Shown: positions 12,801 to 21,800 of the stretch, piece after piece
Layout: every line of letters begins with the position of its first letter
Numbering within the stretch: position 1 is the first letter of the stretch
Assembly: GCA_963989385.1 (NCBI GenBank)
Contig: OZ022509.1
Span: 51,600,271-51,664,270 of the forward strand
Source of the DNA: Ctena decussata
Lineage: Eukaryota; Mollusca; Bivalvia; Lucinida; Lucinidae
DNA length: 64,000 nucleotides
Reading direction: 5' to 3'
The notes under the pieces: generated by a model
Seen by the model: only the letters and a program-made list of their open reading frames with translations
Databases searched by the model: none
Told to the model about the DNA's origin: nothing
Program-made: the position numbers and the translations under genes

Positions 12801-15800
12801 ATGGTTTTCTTTTGGCTTTGATAGAGTCTAGATTGTTCTGATTTCATTCAGAATATAGTTGAACTTTTACTAGGTCTTCAGTCATTGGAGATTGCTTTGC
12901 CAGTATATTAGATGGTTGTCAGGCAGTTGTCTTAATTTTACCATATACAGTATATTCCAATGTCAGAGCCATTTTGCATGAATACTTTCATTTGTCATGG
13001 CTTTTATAGTGATGCCTGCATTTGTCAGGACTGTCTAATTCTGCTTAACATTTGAAGAGTCCACATGCCTGTGTGGTTATGATTCTAGCCCCACTGGATG
13101 CTGGATTTTGTCTGAACCTAAACAGTACTTTATTGCATAGAGCCTTTCATAATCATCCTTCCTTTATCCTGATATTACTGCAATATTGTTGAAAAAAAAA
13201 AACAACTAAAAATTGTCAGGTCACCATCAAGTGTTCCACATTTGACAGACTGAAGGTTGCAGTCACCAGAGTTCATGCTACACTCCAACATTAGCCCAAG
13301 TTTACTGCATTTTGTCAAATAAATTCGTCCTTTGCTTGTCTCATGTTATTATGTGTGTAAGACAAACTATTTCTTCATTTTCATATGTTTTTTCTGCATT
13401 TACTGTAATTATGCATTCTGGCTTTTTCTGTACTTTTCCAGAACATGTCTGTTGACATTCAGTTAGATTTACTTGTGTAATTCAGCTATAAAATGTTTTA
13501 TTTTCTTCCAAAACAATCCCAAAGATCTAGATCTGTCTTCAAAACAATCTCAAAGATCTAGATCTGTCTTCAAAACAATTTCAAAGATCTAGATCTGTCT
13601 TGTAAGACAGATCTAGATCTTTGAGATTATTTTGGAAGTTAAGAAACTCATCTTATAACTGAATAAATATGTCATGTCTTTTCTGAGCAACAATCAAAAT
13701 TATTTCCTACCGTAATATGTATCAGTAATTACCATATTAATCCTATTAAATGCCCAGGGGTGTTGCATTTTGCGAAAGGGGGGCATTATTTAGAGCTTAA
13801 AGTTTAGAAAATCAGCCACTACCCAGATACCTCTAAAAAGCAATATACAGGACTGTGATGGGTATACTTTCAGAAGAAGCAACTCTACTATTTTTGCCTC
13901 CATTCTTAGTAGGGGTCAAGTCTTAAAGGAAAGAATTTGCTCCTCTAGGAGCAAATTCTTTTCTTGAAGAGTAGACCCCATTTCAAAGAGCCCCCTTATC
14001 CAGAGAAGCAAACATGGATTCATGCAAGTTAGTATAATATTAATTTTTGGAAAAAAAAAACAGGGGGCATTTAATAGAGCATGGGCATTTATTAGGATTA
14101 ATATGGTAAGCATTTTTGACTGCCTGTCAAATGTTAATGTCATGCTGAACTGTTACACCATGTAACTTTTTTGACTGTTTCTGAGAAAGGTATGAAAATA
14201 GATGTTTACTGTCATTATTTTTAGCTTTATAGCTTTATAGCTTACTGCTTTTTGTGAAGCAGCACGAGAACTTCTGTTATTACATAGCTCCAGTTTAGAG
14301 TGCATTTTGAAGATAACTCTTTATTCCTTTTATTTATGAATACTGGTTTGCTATGGTATTTTATAGCATTTCCTTTGTTACATTGTTCTAAAAAGAGTCT
14401 GCAGTTTCGTCTCACCTATGACTTGCAGAATGTGAGACGTAGGTAATACTTTCAGGGCATTGGTGGCGGCATTGTTGCCAGAATCAGTGGCGTAAACTTT
14501 TGTCAAGTTTTCTCACCTAGCCCTGTTTTGTAAAAATGCTGACAGGTTAGACACAGCATTCCACAGAATTCTTGTTTGTGAAGAAAAAGAAAAACAAGAA
14601 AAAAACAGTCAAACCTGTCTTAAGGGGTCACCCAAGGGAAGACCAAAAATTGGCTGCTTAAGACAGGTGACCTTTTAAATTTAATACAGGTTCAGATCCA
14701 CTGTATTTTGGTTCTAGGGACCTGGAAAAGGTGGCTGCTAAAGGCAGGTGACCCCTTAATAGAGGTGACCACATAAGCAGGTTTGACTGTATCAGTTTAT
14801 ACTGCATAATCTAGAGCAGTGTATTGTACTCTGTTCTGAAGCTTACAGAGGAAGAAAGGGACTATGAATGACAGATTAGAAAAATATAGAATCAACCACT
14901 GAAGCTGATGTTTGATTCACTGGGGATGTGTGAGCAGCAATGTAATAAAAACAATGAGCCACATTATTAGAGAAAAATATTATTTCAGAAACTTGTTTTT
15001 GGAGATAGTGTTCTAAATTTGTGAATATATTTGAGAATGATTTTTATAGGAAATATTTATGATATGATGTCATTAAAGTGTAGAAAGAATAATCTAAACA
15101 ACACTTTAGTGGCTACAAGTTTAGTTAATATTAAAATTGTCTTCAAAGAGCTTACTTTTGTTTTCCCACAGCTCCAGGTCGAGCAGCATTGAGTCCTCTA
15201 GGGGCCAAGGTACCTCTGATGAAACCCCTACAGACCTTGCAAGAAGAACATAGGGAGAGCAAACCCCTGTTGCAGAAAGATTCTGAGGAGGTAATGTAAA
15301 AGGGTTGCCATGTTTCAAAACTTGCTTCTAGTACTAAATATCAGTATTGGTAACATCAGTCTGGGTTTGAGATTATAAAACTTGGGAATAATCTCAAACT
15401 CAAAACTTCTAGTACTAAATATCAGTATTGGTAACATCAGTCTGGGTTCGAGGTTATAAAACTTGAGAATAATCTCAAACTCAAAACTTCTAGTACTAAA
15501 TATCAGTATTGGTAACATCAGTCTGGGTTCGAGGTTATAAAACCTGAGAATAATCTCAAACTCAAAATAAAGCACACTGATTGGCTGCTTTCGAGCATGT
15601 GCTCGGAAACAGCCTATCAGTGTGCTTTATTTTGAGCTTGAGAATGTACTCAAGTTTTATAACCTCTGGGCCTGGCTTATCTGTTAGATTCACGAAGCAG
15701 ACACCAAGAAATTAACTCTCTTTTCTCGGGGCTTAGATGTAAATTAGGAATTCATAAAAAGATAGTTTTCTTCTAAATGTTCTTGTATTTTGCTAATGAA

Positions 15801-18800
15801 TTTTTTAATGCCAGTAGCAATACACAATGCTAATTAAAGGTGATTGCTGAATGAATTTTATGCAATTTATTAGGAAAAACTATTTTGATAAGCATATGTT
15901 CAGGATTGCATGAAATCATTTTAAAGGCTTTTAGTTGTAAGTTTCTTTGTTTATTTCAAGGAAGATGATGCCAGCCCACTGAAGCCCCACCCACCAAAAC
16001 CTCAAGATAGTGCCTTACATGCCGCAAGAGATTTTGTAAATATGAAATTGAACAACATTATTGAGCCTGACCCTTCTAGTACTGGTTCAGATGATTTCCA
16101 GGAATTTGAATCATACCAAAGTCAGCAGATTCAGAAAACTGGGGTCCCACACTCTGGCACCAGTGACAGTATTGCTGAGGGCCAGTTTAAGGGGACACCT
16201 AGTATGACATCTAGTGGGTATGGCTCTCAGGCTGTATCAACCTTGACCTTGTCATCTGAGGACTCTCTGAGTCTCCGTAGTAATGAGGATTCAGAGGTGG
16301 TTAAAGCCAGAAGGAGTGGGATTGAACATACAAGTAGTGGGGAGAGTGATGGAGATGAACTAGTTCAAAGTCAGAGTGCTAGTACATTAAACAGAGAAGA
16401 TGCTAGCTCTGTTGTCAGTGAAGACTCACAGAACACTGTAAATGTTGAGGGGGAGATCAATGGGAGCACAGACTCGGTAGTTGTTGACTCACAAAAGGTA
16501 GAGCAATCTGACAGTGTAGAGCACATCTGTGCAAATGATGCTGAAATTGCAACAGAAAGCAAGATTGCAGTTGTAGCTGAATCTGAAATTGAACCTAATG
16601 ATACTGAAGTCAAAAGTGCTTCAGAGAATGCTGATCTGATGGGAGAACAACATGATAGCTTGAAAGTTGATGAAATTAGTAAAGATTTGGAAAAGGTTTC
16701 TCTCTCTACTGATTCTGAAGAAGATGAAAATGTAATGTTGCAAGAGTCACTGGCACTTCATATCAGTGAGGAAGATTTGAGAGAGAAAAGTGAGAGAGAA
16801 ATGGCTTTAGATAAAGAACATGTAGAAACAAAATCCACCATAGAGTCTGGGGATTATAATACTGATAATTTAAATGAGGGCATGTCTAAATGTGATAATG
16901 AAAATGATAATGTCAATTTGAATTGGAAGGAAAAGACTGACAGTGATGTAGATTTAAGTCTTCCAAAGCATAAAGAATCCATGAACAAAGTTGCTGAAAG
17001 AACTAGAGATGCTGCTGATAGCCTGAAAGAGGCTTTAAGTAATGTACATAGTAGTTTACTTGAAACTCCAGTTGGAGATTCTTTTTTGGATACTAACACA
17101 CCACAAGCTGTTCAAAAGTCTGATCATGCTGTCAGTACTAGTCACAAAGGATCTGCCAGTAATTCACGTTCTGAAGAAGGATCACATGCATCTGGTGAAA
17201 ATTCTCTTTATTTATCAAACATATTGGGACCGGAAAGGGTGCCTAGCACTAGCGACAGTTCATCTGTTGGTTCTCGAGGTGCACTAGGCTCTGACAGTGT
17301 GGATCCTTACAGTCTGGAAGCCATGGATGAACTAGAAAGATTAGGGGCAGAATTTGGGGAAGATAATTCAGAATTCATGTCTGTAGATGAGAAACTAGAC
17401 AATTCTTCCATGAACCAAGGAAAAAAGTCATTGAATCAGAGTGGTAAAGTTGGACTGGATGATAGCTTATTAGGTTATGATAAGGCTGTTCCAAAGAATC
17501 AGAGTACTCCAAAAGGTGTAAAGGAAGGAAATCAGCGTCCTGTGTCGTGCATTGTATTTTCACATAAGGATCTTGAAAGTTCAATGCATGAAGCTGCGAA
17601 TCGTCTCAGTGGAGATTTCTCTGATACAGTTTCAGGTAAGCCAAACAATCATCTTCCTTTCTGAGTTATTTATCTGACCTTTTGCTGGGCCAGTGTAAAC
17701 TTTCAGACAAAAATATATATTATCGAAAAAAAAAAAGATTTGTCATAATGTATGTGATTTAACCTAACTTTATCTTATTAATTTGTATACACAGAGCTCT
17801 AGATAAGAGGGAGTATTTGGTGATAATTAGGGATAATTTTTGCTAATTCTGCATGAAAAACATTATGCTGTGACCCTCATCTGAACCGTCTCTATGAGAC
17901 GGTTCAGATGAGGGGTCACAACATATGGTTTCAGTGAGAAATAAAAAAAATTATCCCTCAATTATCATCAAATACCCCTCTTATATAGAGCTCTGTGTAT
18001 ACATGTAAATTAAGCTGAGAACTGGTTATGAAGCTATGCCATAAAGATGGCAGTTTCTAGGTTTCTAGTGTCCTAATTTGGTGACCTGAGGTTGAGATAA
18101 AAGTATTTTGGTTCTGAATTGATTTTTTTTATTTCTCCTTAAAACATATGAGTCATGACACGAGAAAACCAACAATGTGGTCGTGCGCCCAGCGCAGACT
18201 CAGATCAGCCTGGGCAGCCGCCCAGTCAGATTAGACTCTTTGCTAAGCGCTTAAAGGGTAGCCAAGGGACTAAGCTACTTTCATGCAGACAGCGAAGACT
18301 CTGATCAGACTGGGCTGCTCATATGTTGAAATAAAGATAATACTTTTATGAAGAGCATATAGAAATTATCTAAGAATTATTATAAAATGCCACCCTGATC
18401 TGGAGCTCTAGGTGTGTTGGTGGAGTGCTGGAAATATGAAGGGATAACAGGGATAATTCAGGGATAATATTCCAAATTTCTGTATAAAAGGTATCTCACT
18501 GAGATGGTTCTAATGAGGGGTACACCAAATAATAGCAAGACAGTTCCAGTAAGGGGTCACAACATATGTTTTCATTGAAAAATAAGAAAAATTATCTTTG
18601 AATTATCTTCAGTACCTCTTCGTATCTGGAGCTCTGTTGATGTGTGTGAGAAACACTGTAATTTTCATATTGGTAATTTCAGAAGATTCAATGAGTGTTT
18701 GCTCATTTGGTAGTCGTGCTGACCTTGACCGGTTACAGGAGGTTCCTGTTCCTTCCTGGATTCAAGTGGGGGAGAGTGTTATTGTATCATCCACCAGAAC

Positions 18801-21800
18801 ATCCTCAAAGATGACTGGAGTTGTACAGTTCGTTGGCAATGTTGAATTTGCCACTGGTCCATGGATTGGGGTTGAATTGGATCTGCCTGAAGGTACAGTT
18901 TGTGTTGTTATTGTGTTTCAAGTGATTGAAAAATTGGAGGGTAAATTTGTTTGTCTTATTTCACTAAAGTTGGTGTATTTTACAACTTGTGAATTGTGGC
19001 TGCTCTGTTACCAAGCTGTGGTTTGGATCTGTCTTCTCATATTCACATCACAACAAGACAATCTTTCTGTATTTATACCCCCGGTATACGAAGTATATAG
19101 GGGGTATATAGTTTTTGGTTTTTCCGTTAATATGTTTGTGTGTGTGTGTGTGTGTATGTTAACATTTTTCCGTTAATATGTTTGTGTGTGTGTGTGTGTG
19201 TATGTTAACATTTTTTCTGTCACAGATTTCTCAGGAACCACAATAGCTAGGATTTTGAAATTTGGTACAAACGTTGAGTATGACTAGTTGTACCGTGTAA
19301 GAGACAATCAGCTTTCTCATGCTTATCATTCCCTTTGTTTGTCCATTTTTTCTTTCTCTCCAATTAAATTTCTGTCACAGATTTCTCAGGAACCACAATA
19401 GCTAGGATTATGAAATTTGGTACAAACGTTTGGTATGACATGTTGTAATGTGTAAGAGACAATCAGCCTTCTGCCGCTTATCGTTCCCTTTGTTTGTCCA
19501 TTTTTTCTTTCTCTCCAATTAAATTTCTGTCACAGATTTCTCAGGAACCACATTAGCTAGGATTTTGAAATTCGGTACAAACATTGGGTATGAGTAGTTG
19601 TTACGTGTTAAAGACAATCAGCCTTCTGCTGTTTATCATTCCCTTTGTTTTTCCATTTTTTCTTTCTCTGCAATTAAATTTCTGTCAAAGATTTCTCAGG
19701 AACTGCTTCAGCTAGAATTATGATATTTAGTACAAACATTGGGTATGAATATTTGTATCATGTAAGAGAGCAGCAGCCTTCTGCTCTTATCAGTCCCTTT
19801 GTTTGTCAATTTTTCTTTCTTTCCAATTAAATTTCTGTCAAAGATTTCTCAGGAACCACTTCAGCTAGGATTTTGAAATTTGGTTCAAACGTTGGGTATG
19901 ACAAGTTGTACTGTGTAAGAGAAAATCAGCCTCTTCCTGCTTATCATTCCCTTTGTTCTTCCATTTTTAGCTCACCTGAGCCAGAGGCTCCGGGGGAGCT
20001 TATAGGATGGTAAGGCTCCGGCGTCCGGCGTCCGTCCGTCCACAATTTCAAACGACTTCTCCTCTGAAACCGCTGAGCCGATTGTAACCAAATTTCATAT
20101 AGAGCCTCCCGGGACCTTAGGAACGAAAAGTTGTTCAAACGGTCCTGGTCACATGACCAACATGGCCGCCATGCCCATGTATGGTAAAAACCTGAAAAAA
20201 TCTTCTTCTCTAGAACCAATAGGTCGATGGTCTTGAAACTTGGTATGTAGCATCGGGTACACGAGTACTACCAAGATTGTTCAAATTATGACCTTGGGTT
20301 GACCTTGACCTTTTTTACGGTAAGGTCAAATTTGCTTACTCATGCTTTTATATGGCAAAATGCTGCAACATAAGATATCTTGGAAACTGTTGAAGATTTT
20401 GGCCTAAAAATTGGTACATACAGTCATCTTAATGACTACATGAAGATTTATGAGTACAAGAGGTCAAGGTCATTCTTTGACCTTTGACCCAGAACTCTCA
20501 TATTTTGACAATATCAAACAATCTCCTCAAAAAGCACGAGGCCAATTGTAACCAAATTTCATATAGATCCTCCAGGGGTTGAGGGAATGAAAATTTGTGC
20601 ATACGGTCCAGGTCACATGACCAACATGGCCACCACGCCCATATATGGTAAAAACCTTTAAAAATCTTCTTCTCCAGAACCAGTAGACCGATGGCCTTGA
20701 AACTTGGTATGTAGCATTGGGTACTCAAGTACTATCAAGATTGTTCAAATTATGACCCTGGGTTGACCTTGACCTTTTTTACGGCAAGGTCAAATATGGG
20801 AAAATGCTAGAACATGAGATTTCATGGTAAGTTTTGAAGATTTTGGCCTAAAAATTGGTACATAGAATCATCTTAATGAGTTCATGAAGATTTTTGAGTA
20901 CAAAAGGTCAAGGTCATTCTTTGACCTTTGACCCAGAAATCTCAAATTTTGACAATTTCAAACAATCTGCTCTAAACCACTGGGCCAATTGAAACCAAAT
21001 TTCATATAGAGCCTCGAGGGGTTGATGGAATGAAAATATTTTCTAACGGTCCTGGACACATGACCAACATGGCCACCACGCCCATATATGGTAAATTCCT
21101 TTAAAAATCTTCTTCTCCAGAACCAATTGACCGATGGCCTTGAGACTTTGTAAGTAGCATTGGGTACTTGAGTACTATCAAGATTGTTCAAATTATGACC
21201 TTGTGTTGACCTTGACCTTTTGCAGCAAGGTAAAATATGGGAAAATGGTAGAACATAAGATTTCATGGAAAGTTTTGAAGATTTTGACATAAAAAATTGT
21301 TATATACATTTGACTAATGAGTTCATGAAGAATTATGAGTATAAGAGGTCAAGGTCATTTTTTTACCTTTGATCCAGATTGCTCATATTTTGACATTTTC
21401 AACCATTTCCTCAAAAGCCAAAGGGCCAAATGTGAACACATTTCATATAGAGCCTCCAGGGGTTGATTGAATGAAAATTTGTTCAAACGGTCCAGGTCAC
21501 ATGACCAGCTTGGCCGCCATTACCTTTTACGGGATAAATCTTTAATATTTTTCTTCCCCAGAACCAATACACCTATGGCCCTGAAACTTGGTAAATAGCA
21601 TGGAGTACTAGAGTACCACCAAGACTGTTCAAATGGTGACCTTGGGTTTACCTTGACCTTTTTTGCGGCATGGTCAAATACGGGAAAATGCTAGAACATA
21701 AGATTTCATGGAAAGTTTTGGAGATTTTGGCCTAAAAATGATATATATGGTTGTCTAATGAGTACATGAAGATTTATGAGTACAAGTGGTCATGGTCATT

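Noticed and set aside
15315..15575. 86-codon minus-strand frame with three repeated segments
   Set aside because: It is the triplicated arm of fold-back family D. The repeats are the 81-bp DNA units.
16371..17584. Four minus- or alternate-frame open frames
   Set aside because: Shadows of the large KIF13B exon.
18598..19176. 192-codon frame containing CAP-Gly residues
   Set aside because: Only 18683-18892 is exon. The ends of the frame are intron read-through.
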